Assembly (NCBI RefSeq): GCF_017874315.1
Contig: NZ_JAGGLG010000006.1
Coordinates: 1 to 64,000 of the forward strand
Reading direction: 5' to 3'
DNA: 64,000 nucleotides
Origin: Symbiobacterium terraclitae
GTDB lineage: Bacteria; Bacillota; Sulfobacillia; Symbiobacteriales; Symbiobacteriaceae
Shown: piece after piece, positions 45,806 through 54,165 of the stretch
Numbering within the stretch: the first letter of the stretch is position 1
Layout: each line of letters begins with the position of its first letter
Made by a program: the position numbers and the translations under genes
The notes under the pieces: generated by a model
Databases searched by the model: none
The model's input: the letters and a program-made list of their open reading frames with translations, nothing else
Told to the model about the DNA's origin: nothing

Positions 45806-46822
45806 ATGATGGATTCACCCAAGGTCACTGTGCCTGACGCGCTCGTGCGTACGAGAAAGCTGCCCGCTATGGCCAAGGTGCTCTGGTGCTTCTTCCGCCT
45901 CATGGATGCGAAGAAGCCGGTCCTGTCCTTCAAGGAAGTCCGGGAAGCTGTTGGTGTGGCACAGAACTCACTCTTGAAGTACATCGGCGTGCTCGTCGAC
46001 ACCGGCTGGCTGCGCTACACCAGGCGCCGGAATCAGTTTGCCTGCAAGGCCATCTGGAAGCGTGGGCGCCCGGCGTTTCGCCTCCCGATGGACCTGGTCT
46101 GCGACCCGGAAGTGCCGGCCGAGGCGAAGCTGGTCTTGGGAACCATCACCAAGCTCACCGATGGCTTCAACTACGAGGATCTGCAGCGGCGCACCGGGTA
46201 TAGTCAGGAGACTCTCTTCAAGTACCTTGACCTCCTCCTTCGCCTGGGGTGGCTGCGTGGCAGCGTATCCCGACAGGGGCGCAAGAAGTACTATCGCGTC
46301 ACGGCCCGCAACCCACATCAGGAACGCAGAAAACAGGATGTTGAACTGTTCCACCGCTCCATGGCGTTGGCCAGGAAGCGACTCGGTTACTCCGTGGGCC
46401 AGTTGCTGCTCGGATACAAGGTGTCGCTGTTGATCCATGAGTCCATTCTGATCGAAAACGGTCACCTTTGGGGGCTGGTCAACCACAGAACCGGTGGTCG
46501 ACTGCTCTACGACCTCCTGCTGCCTGAGTATCGCGTGGCGATCGAGTTCCAGGGACCCCAGCACGACCGCCCCACCGCGCTCTACCCCGACGAGGCGGAG
46601 TTTCGCGCACAGCAGGCCAGGGACGCGCTGAAGCGGACGCTGAGCACAAAGCTCGGCATCCGCTTGATCGAGGTGAAAGCAGAGGATCTCAGCTTCCCGC
46701 GGCTGGCCGACTTGCTGCGTGCGGCCGGTGTGCCCTTGAAAGCTGACCCCCGGGCTGCGGCACCCCACCTGTACACCCTTCTGGAGCAAGAGGCGGCGCT
46801 TTACCGGGCTGCCGCAGGCTGA
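45806..46822 (+). CDS. Winged-helix DNA-binding protein with C-terminal PD-(D/E)XK nuclease-like domain
   Basis: 338 residues from the first of two tandem ATG codons (45806) after GGAGGT. Residues 18-75 and 97-155 look like two related winged-helix units (EAVGVAQNSLLKYIGVLVDTGWLRY and RRTGYSQETLFKYLDLLLRLGWL). Residues 230-295 resemble Vsr/DUF559-type nucleases: D236 in YDLLLP, E247 and Q249 in AIEFQG, H253, then D273 and K276 in RDALK and the strand IRLIEV. I know no named protein with exactly this arrangement. It stands alone, beside palindromic repeat cluster B. Confidence 0.75.
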   Translation: MMDSPKVTVPDALVRTRKLPAMAKVLWCFFRLMDAKKPVLSFKEVREAVGVAQNSLLKYIGVLVDTGWLRYTRRRNQFACKAIWKRGRPAFRLPMDLVCDPEVPAEAKLVLGTITKLTDGFNYEDLQRRTGYSQETLFKYLDLLLRLGWLRGSVSRQGRKKYYRVTARNPHQERRKQDVELFHRSMALARKRLGYSVGQLLLGYKVSLLIHESILIENGHLWGLVNHRTGGRLLYDLLLPEYRVAIEFQGPQHDRPTALYPDEAEFRAQQARDALKRTLSTKLGIRLIEVKAEDLSFPRLADLLRAAGVPLKADPRAAAPHLYTLLEQEAALYRAAAG

Positions 46823-46849
46823 CGGGGGGCAGCTGTCCAGCCGCGCACT

Positions 46850-47383
46850 TCAAAGGAGCACCCCCACACGATACACCGACGACGGCAGCGGTGACATGGT
46901 GGTTCGACGATGCACCGACGGTGGCAGCAGCTCCGCACACCGTGCGGGATCAAGGTACAGGCCCTGCTCGCCGGCCAGGGCGGCGGCAGCGTACGCCACA
47001 TCGATCCAGAAGCAGTGGAAGAGGAGCCCGCGGTCTTCTCCGTCCCCGCCGACCGTGATCGTCCAACTCTCCGGCAGCGGCGCCGGCGGGGTGAGCAGGA
47101 ACACGTGCCGGAGGTGATGCTCATGGCGGCCAGCGGAGAAGTAGCAGTACTGTCCGAGGTACGCCACCACCTCGGGGTCGGCCACTCCCACCTCCTCGGA
47201 GACCTCCCGGAGTACTGCCTCCACAGGTGTCTCGCAGGGGTTCACGGTGCCTGCGGGCACCTGGGTGCCGGCCTCCGGCATGCCCACGTGGTCGAAGACA
47301 AGCAACTGGATTCGCTGCGCCCGCCGCCTCACGACGTACGCAATCACCTTCTCCCTCACAGGGTAGTCCACTTCGTCCCTCAC
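46850..47383 (-). CDS. Nudix hydrolase
   Basis: The Nudix box is canonical (G-x5-E-x7-REVSEEVGV) in a domain that begins near VREKVIAYVVRR. The enzyme would cleave a nucleoside diphosphate linked to another moiety; the substrate is unknown. GTG 47383 gives 177 residues but has a poor ribosome site; the frame continues to 47587 into a minisatellite, and GTG codons at 47368 or 47359 are other options. The coding region converges on the winged-helix/nuclease gene with only 27 bases between stops. Confidence 0.75.
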   Translation of the reverse strand: MRDEVDYPVREKVIAYVVRRRAQRIQLLVFDHVGMPEAGTQVPAGTVNPCETPVEAVLREVSEEVGVADPEVVAYLGQYCYFSAGRHEHHLRHVFLLTPPAPLPESWTITVGGDGEDRGLLFHCFWIDVAYAAAALAGEQGLYLDPARCAELLPPSVHRRTTMSPLPSSVYRVGVLL

Positions 47384-47522
47384 CCTCGCCAGGAAGTTTC
47401 CACGCCCTCCGGCCACCGGGGGAACCGTGCGGTCAGGATCGGCGGAACAGGTCTCGCCAGTGAAGCAGGCCCCACCAGTAGCGCCAGTGCAGTCGATTCC
47501 ACTGGCCTGCAAGGCCCGCCAC

Positions 47523-47722
47523 CTGCATGGCCGAGGCCACGACGTCTCAGTCTGCACAGCGAGCCCTTCCTGCATGGCCGAGGCCACGGTGACGACGTCT
47601 CAGTCTGCACAGCGAGCCCTTCCTGCATGGCCGAGGCCACGGTGACAACGTCTCAGTCTGCACAGCGAGCCCTTCCTGCATGGCCGAGGCCACGGTGACG
47701 ACGTCTCAGTCTAAGCAGCAGG
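47523..47722. repeat. 53-bp tandem repeat upstream of the Nudix gene
   Basis: Copies of CTGCATGGCCGAGGCCACG begin at 47523, 47570, 47623 and 47676. The first spacing is 47 because six bases (GGTGAC) are missing; the others are 53. The whole stretch 47384-47840 contains no other gene. Confidence 0.93.
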
Positions 47723-47840
47723 CCCTTTCAGTAACGGCGGGGGCAGACGCTCGCAATAACACACCAGGCCCTGGCAGGACCAGATCAGGCCCTGGCAGTT
47801 TCACCAGAGCACCCCCACCCGTGTCGCATGAGCAGGCCCC

Positions 47841-48758
47841 TCAGTACTGTTTGAGCAAGCTCTCCAGGTACGCCTCCGTTCGCTCCGCCACCAGCCGATC
47901 CGTCAGCCCGGTTACGCCGAAGGCCGTCCAACCGGGGTAGACCGCAGGGGGGCCCGTCAGGAAGTCCATGAGGGCGACCAGGTCCCAGTACGGGTGGTAG
48001 CTGAAGGATGCGCCCGCCGCCTCCCGGTAGAATGCCAGGAAGGCGTCGGCTTCCGGCACGCCCGTCAGGAGTGCGAGGTTCACCCGGCAGTGCCCGACGT
48101 CGACGCCGCCCGGACCCTGGCACCCGTTGACCCAGTCCACCACCCCGCTGAGACGCCCTCCCTCCCAGATCACGTTGCAGGGGTGGAAGTCCCGGTGGAT
48201 GAAGCAGCGGCGGGAAGCCGGTGGAGGCGCCTGGACGAGGCGGATGGCCCGCGCCCACGCATCGGGCCTGCGGGACCAGGCGGGAACCTCCAGGGCGCTC
48301 AGGTCCTTGTAAGGCCTGTACTGCCAGGCAAACCCGTGTGCGTCCACCCGGTGAATCGCCGCCAGCGCCTCCGCCATGGCCCTCAGCCAGGCCGTGCGAT
48401 CTGGCGGCATCAGGTCAACGCGGCCGGGAAGCTCCGTCATCAGCACGGCAGGCGCGCCGCATGCGTCGCCCGACTCGTCGGTCGCTACGAGCCGGGGAAC
48501 GGGCACCTCCGACCCCTGTGCCCGCCTGAGACAGGCGGCCTCATGCCGGACGAGGTCCGGCTCCTCGGCACGCCACGACTCGTTGGTGAACAGCCTCAGG
48601 ATGAGGCGGTGCTCCTGGCCCGCACCCCGCACCAGGAGGCGATAGAGCGATGACGAAGTTGCGCCTGTTACAGGCGTGGCCTCAACCGCCCACACTGCGA
48701 ACCCAAGGCCCCTGCTCAACCAGTCCTGCAGCCGCTTCGCATTCAGCAACCCCTTCAC
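47841..48758 (-). CDS. Aminoglycoside-phosphotransferase-fold kinase
   Basis: 305 residues in the APH/choline kinase fold. The catalytic loop HRDFHPCNVIWE and the metal site VVDWVNG are intact. The substrate could be an aminoglycoside, homoserine, choline or another small molecule; no resistance role is implied. GTG 48758 has only GGTAGGT as a ribosome site. Confidence 0.8.
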   Translation of the reverse strand: MKGLLNAKRLQDWLSRGLGFAVWAVEATPVTGATSSSLYRLLVRGAGQEHRLILRLFTNESWRAEEPDLVRHEAACLRRAQGSEVPVPRLVATDESGDACGAPAVLMTELPGRVDLMPPDRTAWLRAMAEALAAIHRVDAHGFAWQYRPYKDLSALEVPAWSRRPDAWARAIRLVQAPPPASRRCFIHRDFHPCNVIWEGGRLSGVVDWVNGCQGPGGVDVGHCRVNLALLTGVPEADAFLAFYREAAGASFSYHPYWDLVALMDFLTGPPAVYPGWTAFGVTGLTDRLVAERTEAYLESLLKQY

Positions 48759-48922
48759 CTACCCACTATCCGCCTCTGTAGAGCCCTGGCCGCCAGGGGG
48801 TGTGCGGCAGCTACCCGGCCGCGGGTAACGGCCTCACCCACAGTACAGCCATTCACGGGTGTCGACACAGACACAGCGCCGGACAGCCTCCCGGGGCCAC
48901 CGGCGCCGTGCAACACCCTTTC

Positions 48923-51613
48923 CTACTCCTCCCGGGTCGAGGCGACCTCGCCGCCCGAGCCGCCGTCACCGAACAGCTCCTGCCACTGGGGCATGGTGAG
49001 CAGCACCTCCCGCGGTTTCGACCCCTGGTGCGGGCCGATGAAGCCCCGCTCCTCCATCATGTCGATCAGGCGGGCCGCCTTGGTGTAGTTGCACCTCAGC
49101 CGCCGCTGCAGGAGCGAAACCGAGGCCTGGCCGTGCTCCACGACGATGCGGCAGGCCTGCGGGAACGCCTCGTCCAGCGCAGAGGTAGGCTCTCCGTCGC
49201 CGTTGCCGCCTGCGTGGCCGCGCCGGGTCGCGATCTCCACCTCCACCTCCTGTGCGGTGAAGACGGGCTGGGCCTGTGCCTTGACGAACTTCACGATCTG
49301 GTCGATCTCCCGTTCGTGGATGAAGGCGCCCTGCACCCGGATCGGTTTGGAGTGGCCCGCGGGGTGGTACAGCATGTCACCCTTGCCCAGCAGCCGCTCC
49401 GCACCCGCGTAGTCCAGGATCACGCGCGAGTCCACCTGCGACGAGACGGCGAAGGCGATCCGAGAGGGGATGTTGGCCTTGATCAGGCCCGTGATGACGT
49501 CCACCCGCGGCGACTGGGTGGCGATCACCAGGTGCATGCCGCAGGCCCGGGCCATCTGGGCGAGCCGGCAGATCGCGTCCTCCACGTCCACCGGTGCGAC
49601 CATCATCAGGTCGGCCAGCTCGTCGATGAAGATCACGACGTAGGGCAGCGGCTGCCGGGGGTGCTCGGGATCGGGGCCGGGGTCATCACGGCAGAGCTGG
49701 TTGTACTGCGTGATGTTCCGGACCCCCGCCGCTGCGAACAGCTCGTAGCGGTTCTCCATCTCCTTCACCGCGCCCTTCAGGTAGCCGGCGGCCTTCTTGA
49801 CGTCCGTGATCACCGGCGCCATCAGGTGCGGGATGCCGTTGTACGTGGAGAGTTCGACCATCTTCGGGTCGATCATCATCATCTTGACCTCATCCGGCCG
49901 CGCCTTGAAGAGGAGCGAGCAGATGATGGTGTTCATGCACACTGACTTACCGGAGCCGGTGGACCCGGCGATGAGCAGGTGCGGCATCTTGGCCAGGTCT
50001 CCCACCACGGGGTTGCCGGCCTGGTCCTTGCCGAAGGCCACCGACAGCTTGGACCCGGCGTTCAGCCACGAGGGCGTCTCCATGACCTCGCGGATGTGGA
50101 CGGACAGCCGCTCCTTGTTGGGCACCTCGATGCCCACCGCAGCCTTGCCGGGGATCGGCGCCTCGATCCGGACGTGCTCCGCCGCGAGGGCGAGCGCCAG
50201 GTCATCGGCCAGCGCCGTGAACTTATTCACCCTCACACCCGGGGCAGGCTGGAGCTCATAGCGCGTAACGGCGGGTCCAGGGCTGATCTCGATCACCCGC
50301 GCCTCCACGCCGAATGTGCGAAGCGTGTGCTCCAGGAGTTGGGCCCGGGCCAGGTGGTCCTGGTGGTTCTGTTGGGACTTCTGCTGCGGCTTGGGCAGCA
50401 TCGAGAGCGAAGGCAGTTGGTATGCCTCCCCCAGTTTGGAGGGGTCGATGGCGAGCTGCCCCTTCTCGCCCTCCACCAGGGGCACGTCTCGGGTCTCCTC
50501 GCCCTTGCGGCCGGCGCTGTCTCCGGCACGCGCCGTCCGGGAGGCCTTGGCTGGGGCGTCGGCGCCGCGGCCGCCGGTCCCGGTGCCGCCCGTGCCGGCG
50601 CCGAGGGTGCTGGTTCCGATCGTGGATATGTCGGTGGTACCCGCTCCGGTGACGCCCGCTCCGACGGTGCCCGTGCCGATGGTACCCGCTCCGGTGGCTG
50701 CCGCTCCGGTGGCCGCAGCGCCGACGGTCCCGGCGCCTGCGCTGCCGGCCGGCGCGTCCGCGCCGACTGCCGCGCCGGGGCCGGCGGTCACGCCTTCGGT
50801 CACAAGATCGGGCTGCCGGATGATCGGGATGGTGTGGCTGCCCGCGGCCGCACCCGGCAGCTCCGCCTGCGCAGCCCCGGAGCGCCCTTCGGCCGAGGAC
50901 TTCCGCGGCGCGCCGCCGATGGTGTTCATCTCCTCGCTTGCGGCCATCCGCTTGCGGCCGGACGGGACGCCGGCCACCTCGCCGCCATTGCCCTCCTCGC
51001 CGGGCTGGCGCCTCACCAGGTCGACGAAGTCAGTGGCCACGCCCTTGGCACCGCGGGCACCGGCGACGAAGCGGGCCTTCAGCCACTCGAGGACGACGCC
51101 CAAAGACAGCCCGGTGCCGAGGACCAGCCCGATCAGGGCCGCGGTTGCTACGAAAACCCAGCGTCCGGCCTCGCCGAAGACGCGGGTCAGCGGCACGGCC
51201 AGGACGAAACCGACGAGACCGCCGCCCAGGCCGGACCGCGCATTCTCCAGGTCACCCCCGCCGGCGACGGACCCCTGGGTCACCAGCTGAACCACCAGCT
51301 CGAAGGCCAGGAACAGCAGAAGGATCCCCCATGCCTGGCGGTCCCAGCGGAAGGGGCGCTGCTGGGCGCGCAGGTAGATCACGTACAGGCCGAGCCAGAC
51401 CACCAGGACGGAGAGGGCCCAGGCGCCAATCTCGCCCACGAGGGCCCGAAGGCCGTGGCTCAGCAGGTCGCCAAGGACGCCGCCGCCCTTGCCGGCCAAC
51501 GAGAGCAAGAACCAGGCGCCGGCCGCGGCGATGAGGAGACCGCGCACCTCCTGGTAAAGCCCCGCTCCCTCGCCCTGGCCTCTGGACTTTGCGGCTGTGC
51601 GACGCTGCGCCAC
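48923..51613 (-). CDS. spoIIIE: DNA translocase SpoIIIE/FtsK
   Basis: Septum-located DNA pump, 896 residues. It has an N-terminal four-helix membrane domain (about 20-190) and a low-complexity linker of roughly 230 residues that includes Gly/Thr/Ala repeats ([12 protein letters not shown] type) near 280-330. The RecA-like motor follows, with Walker A GSTGSGKS and Walker [14 protein letters not shown], and a C-terminal gamma winged helix ([30 protein letters not shown]) that reads orienting DNA sequences. I place the start at GTG 51613 after GGGGGG; ATG 51658 is possible but lies on a TATAAT box. It keeps its Bacillus-type place downstream of tepA-ylzJ, here separated by fur. Confidence 0.92.
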   Translation of the reverse strand: MAQRRTAAKSRGQGEGAGLYQEVRGLLIAAAGAWFLLSLAGKGGGVLGDLLSHGLRALVGEIGAWALSVLVVWLGLYVIYLRAQQRPFRWDRQAWGILLLFLAFELVVQLVTQGSVAGGGDLENARSGLGGGLVGFVLAVPLTRVFGEAGRWVFVATAALIGLVLGTGLSLGVVLEWLKARFVAGARGAKGVATDFVDLVRRQPGEEGNGGEVAGVPSGRKRMAASEEMNTIGGAPRKSSAEGRSGAAQAELPGAAAGSHTIPIIRQPDLVTEGVTAGPGAAVGADAPAGSAGAGTVGAAATGAAATGAGTIGTGTVGAGVTGAGTTDISTIGTSTLGAGTGGTGTGGRGADAPAKASRTARAGDSAGRKGEETRDVPLVEGEKGQLAIDPSKLGEAYQLPSLSMLPKPQQKSQQNHQDHLARAQLLEHTLRTFGVEARVIEISPGPAVTRYELQPAPGVRVNKFTALADDLALALAAEHVRIEAPIPGKAAVGIEVPNKERLSVHIREVMETPSWLNAGSKLSVAFGKDQAGNPVVGDLAKMPHLLIAGSTGSGKSVCMNTIICSLLFKARPDEVKMMMIDPKMVELSTYNGIPHLMAPVITDVKKAAGYLKGAVKEMENRYELFAAAGVRNITQYNQLCRDDPGPDPEHPRQPLPYVVIFIDELADLMMVAPVDVEDAICRLAQMARACGMHLVIATQSPRVDVITGLIKANIPSRIAFAVSSQVDSRVILDYAGAERLLGKGDMLYHPAGHSKPIRVQGAFIHEREIDQIVKFVKAQAQPVFTAQEVEVEIATRRGHAGGNGDGEPTSALDEAFPQACRIVVEHGQASVSLLQRRLRCNYTKAARLIDMMEERGFIGPHQGSKPREVLLTMPQWQELFGDGGSGGEVASTREE

Positions 51614-51673
51614 TCCAGTACCCCCCGAATCGCCAAAGGTTGGATAACATGGTTTCATTATACCACATGCGAA

Positions 51674-51704
51674 GGGGCCGATGCGCTTTTGCGCAACCGG
51701 CCCC
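51674..51704 (-). terminator. Terminator-like hairpin after fur
   Basis: GGGGCCG pairs with CGGCCCC and, inside it, TGCGC with GCGCA around AAAA. The minus-strand tail TTCGCATG is short in T. A lone TATAAT (51657-51662, minus) just beyond could serve spoIIIE, but no -35 fits. Confidence 0.65.
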
Positions 51705-51710
51705 GATGAT

Positions 51711-52163
51711 CTAGGATTGTGCAGCTTCCTTCGCCTGGCACTCGGCGCAGGTGCCAAAGAACTTCGCAACGTGATCATTTATGCGGAATCCTGTCTTGCG
51801 CTCGATCGCCATCTCCAGGGCGCCCAACAGGTCGTCCTCGAACTCAATGATCTTCCCGCAGCTCTGGCAGACCAGGTGGTGATGGTGGTGGTTGTCCTCG
51901 TCCCGCACCTCGTAGCGGGCACGACCGTCGCCGAAGTCCAGCTTCTTGAGGACCTCGATCTCCTCCAGCAGCTCCAGCGTGCGGTAAACCGTGGCGATGC
52001 CGTTGTTGGGATGGGTCTCCTTCAGCATGGAGTAGACATCATCGGCTGAGAGGTGGCGCCCCCTGTTCATCAGGAAAATCGCGATAATCGCCCAGCGCTG
52101 GGGCGTAAGCTTATGGCCCCGTTCCAGCAGCCGGGTGTATATGTCCTTCAGCATCAAGGCCAC
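51711..52163 (-). CDS. Fur-family metal-dependent repressor
   Basis: About 150 residues: winged helix ([13 protein letters not shown]... [13 protein letters not shown]) followed by the dimerisation domain with a run of five His (NHHHHHLVC) and two zinc-type pairs, CQSC and CAEC. Fur, Zur and PerR cannot be separated by eye. I choose GTG 52163 with GAGGTGA close upstream; ATG 52154 is an alternative. The gene sits between ylzJ and spoIIIE, which are adjacent in Bacillus, and has its own operator-bearing promoter. Confidence 0.87.
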   Translation of the reverse strand: MALMLKDIYTRLLERGHKLTPQRWAIIAIFLMNRGRHLSADDVYSMLKETHPNNGIATVYRTLELLEEIEVLKKLDFGDGRARYEVRDEDNHHHHHLVCQSCGKIIEFEDDLLGALEMAIERKTGFRINDHVAKFFGTCAECQAKEAAQS

Positions 52164-52215
52164 GGCCCTCACCTCTCCCTCCGCCAGATTCCTTAATACC
52201 TTCGGGCGCCGACAT
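52111..52215 (-). CDS. Possible 34-codon upstream ORF overlapping fur out of frame
   Basis: ATG 52215 is six bases after AGGAGG, a better ribosome site than that of fur, and opens a 34-codon frame (begins MSAPEGIKESGG) that ends inside fur in another frame. The peptide is Gly/Arg-rich and resembles nothing known. It may be a translated leader that tunes fur, or chance. Confidence 0.35.
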   Translation of the reverse strand: MSAPEGIKESGGGRGEGRGLDAEGHIHPAAGTGP

Positions 52216-52249
52216 GAAGATTCCTCCTCGCTCGCCCCTCCTGTCATAT

Positions 52250-52278
52250 ATCCTAAACGAGAATGATTCTAAATACAA
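52250..52278 (-). promoter_or_regulatory. fur promoter with Fur/PerR-type box
   Basis: TTGTAT (52278-52273) and TAGGAT (52255-52250) are 17 bases apart on the minus strand. The spacer is filled by TTAGAATCATTCTCG (52258-52272), a 7-1-7 inverted repeat close to the PerR/Fur consensus TTATAATNATTATAA. The placement suggests autorepression. Confidence 0.75.
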
Positions 52279-52294
52279 CCCCCTGCCGCGAAAG

Positions 52295-52326
52295 AGACCA
52301 GGCCCCGCTGACCTGGTCTGTTTTTT
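52295..52326. terminator. Hairpin between ylzJ and fur
   Basis: AGACCAGG pairs with CCTGGTCT. On the minus strand it follows the ylzJ stop but has only CTTTCG after it; on the plus strand it runs into GTTTTTT. Confidence 0.6.
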
Positions 52327-52871
52327 CACCCTTCCACCGGCAGCGGAACACGGGCGCCGGGCTGGAAGCGGGGGTCCAGATAGTCCTGCGCCCGGCCGGA
52401 CACGAGCCGCACCACGGTCCCGCGGCCGTCCGGCCCGGGCTCCACCTGCAGCAGCCGCCCATCCACCACCACGTCCCGCATGGTGGGCAGAGTCGGGGAG
52501 AGCCCCTCGAGCACGAGCTCCATCGGCATCACCGACCACAGCATGACGGGGCCGCTGTCCGTCAGCGGGCTACCGGCACAGGTGTACCCTGAGGCGCCGT
52601 ACGCCATCTCGCGCCCGCCGGCACTGCTGTACCCGGAGGCGCCATAGGCCATCTGACCCCTGCCGGCACAGCTGTACTCGGATGCGCCATACACCATCTG
52701 GCCCGTGCCGGCACAGCTGTACTCGGAAGCGCCATACACCATCTGGCCTCCGCCGACGCTGATGTACCCGGAGGCGCCAAACGCCATCTGACCACCGCAG
52801 GCTGTCGTATCCTCGACGGCCGTGTGCGTCCCCGGTCCTACCCCCCTCTCGTCGTGCCCGGGTCTGCTCAC
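52326..52871 (-). CDS. ylzJ: YlzJ-like protein with N-terminal repeats
   Basis: YlzJ-type domain, recognised by [15 protein letters not shown], a short beta-rich protein of unknown role next to tepA in spore formers. Here it is preceded by about 105 residues containing five 15-residue repeats ([14 protein letters not shown]), for 181 residues in all, about twice the usual size. I keep the long form because GTG 52871 overlaps the tepA stop as GTGA, and the internal ATG before the domain has no ribosome site. Confidence 0.7.
   Translation of the reverse strand: MSRPGHDERGVGPGTHTAVEDTTACGGQMAFGASGYISVGGGQMVYGASEYSCAGTGQMVYGASEYSCAGRGQMAYGASGYSSAGGREMAYGASGYTCAGSPLTDSGPVMLWSVMPMELVLEGLSPTLPTMRDVVVDGRLLQVEPGPDGRGTVVRLVSGRAQDYLDPRFQPGARVPLPVEG
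52570..52795. repeat. 45-bp tandem repeat inside ylzJ
   Basis: Five units with a fixed 45-base period, anchored by GCGCC at 52594, 52639, 52684, 52729 and 52774. The period keeps the reading frame. Confidence 0.95.
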
Positions 52872-53656
52872 TGCACCACCCCCGGCCTGGCCGCCTTCCG
52901 CTCGTTGATCAGCTGGTTCAGTTTCGCCACCGCGTCCGAAAGGCCGCCGACCTCGTCGATCAGCCCCTCCTTGACGGCGTCCGGTCCGACGACGATCGTG
53001 CCCACGTCGCGGGCGAGCTCGCCGGTGCGGAACATCAACTCGCGGAAGCGTGCCTCGCTGGTCTTCGAGTTGGCCACCACGAAGCGGATCACCCGGTCCT
53101 GCATCTTGTCCAGGTACTCGTAGGTCTGTGGGACGCCGATGACCAGCCCTGTGAGGCGGATGGGGTGGATCGTCATGGTCGCCGTGGAGGCGATGAAGGA
53201 GTACGTCGTGCTGACGGCGATCGGCACGCCGATGGAGTGCCCGCCGCCCAGCACAAGGGAGACCGAGGGCTTGGACATGCTGGCAATCATCTCAGCGATG
53301 GCCAGTCCGGCCTCCACGTCACCGCCGACGGTGTTGAGCACCAGCAGCAGCCCCTCGATGTCCGGGTTCTGCTCCACGGCCACCAGCTGCGGGATGATGT
53401 GCTCGTACTTGGTCGTCTTGTTCTGGGGTGGCAGGGTGAGGTGTCCCTCGACCTGGCCGATGATCGTCAGCAGGTGGATGTTGGGGGAGACCTGCGGCAC
53501 CTTGGTGGTGCCGATCGCCTCCAGGTTTTCGAGGGGGGCATTCTTGGGCGCCAGCGGCGGAGCCGGGACGCTCTGGTTGCGTTCCGGCATGACGGGGTCG
53601 GGCCCGGGGGTCACTCCGGGGACGTGCGTGGGCGGGTATCCGTTTCTGAACAGCAT
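52868..53656 (-). CDS. tepA: ClpP-fold protease TepA
   Basis: 262 residues in the ClpP/crotonase fold, an intracellular serine protease related to Bacillus TepA (YmfB) and reported to help protein translocation. The oxyanion region [17 protein letters not shown] and the nucleophile segment [14 protein letters not shown] are present; the Ser in GHSIG is the likely nucleophile. The first 45 residues are a Pro-rich extension. AGGAGAG precedes ATG 53656. Confidence 0.88.
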   Translation of the reverse strand: MLFRNGYPPTHVPGVTPGPDPVMPERNQSVPAPPLAPKNAPLENLEAIGTTKVPQVSPNIHLLTIIGQVEGHLTLPPQNKTTKYEHIIPQLVAVEQNPDIEGLLLVLNTVGGDVEAGLAIAEMIASMSKPSVSLVLGGGHSIGVPIAVSTTYSFIASTATMTIHPIRLTGLVIGVPQTYEYLDKMQDRVIRFVVANSKTSEARFRELMFRTGELARDVGTIVVGPDAVKEGLIDEVGGLSDAVAKLNQLINERKAARPGVVQ

Positions 53657-53862
53657 GGGTCACTCTCCTGGCCAGTCAGACTGGGGATAGTATCCGCCCT
53701 CGGACCCGAAAGCATCCCCCGTAAGCCCGGCGACAGGTGCCCAGCGCGGGACATGCCTCGCCGGTGCGCCCTGGGACGCCCTCTGCAGACTGCGCGCACC
53801 CCCGGTATGCCCCGGCCACAAGCGCCCTGTGGAGGACCCCCGCCGGTGCGCCCTGGGACTCC

Positions 53863-54072
53863 TTACCAGACGGTACCGGTAGACTTCGCTACGTCCTTGA
53901 GATCCCTGATCACGGTGCTCAGTTCGACGTCCTTCTTCTGGGCGAGATCACGCAGGCGGAAGCCAGAGGCCGTCCGAATCCCCTCGTCGCCGAAGTGCTT
54001 GGCCAGCACCATCCGGGCCTGCGGCATCTGCGCCAGGATCTCCGAAGGGGTGAACTCGCGGAAGTTCGGCAT
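53863..54072 (-). CDS. Small DUF1858-like protein
   Basis: 69 residues, FTPSEILAQMPQARMVLAKHFGDEG then RLRDLAQKKDVELSTVIRDL, which looks like the helical DUF1858/ScdA N-terminal domain but lacks its usual cysteines. GGGAGGG lies ten bases before ATG 54072. It is between rnj and tepA on the same strand; the 206-base gap after it holds two copies of GCCGGTGCGCCCTGGGAC and no gene. Confidence 0.6.
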   Translation of the reverse strand: MPNFREFTPSEILAQMPQARMVLAKHFGDEGIRTASGFRLRDLAQKKDVELSTVIRDLKDVAKSTGTVW

Positions 54073-54103
54073 ACCTGAGCAACCCTCCCAAGAAAGATCG
54101 ATC

Positions 54104-54125
54104 GGGGCGAGGTGTCCCTCGCCCC
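54104..54125 (-). terminator. Hairpin between rnj and the DUF1858-like gene
   Basis: GGGGCGAGG pairs with CCTCGCCCC around TGTC. On the minus strand GATCGATCTTTCTT follows, so termination would be partial. Confidence 0.5.
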
Positions 54126-54165
54126 AATAGCGTTCCCGCTTTTCGTCTACTCGATCGCCCGCGGC

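Noticed and set aside
47841-48758. Antibiotic-resistance gene
   Set aside because: The APH fold covers many metabolic kinases; no resistance context is present, so no such function is claimed.
51657-51662. Strong spoIIIE promoter at TATAAT
   Set aside because: The -10 is perfect, but no -35-like hexamer lies at 16-18 bases; kept only as a remark.
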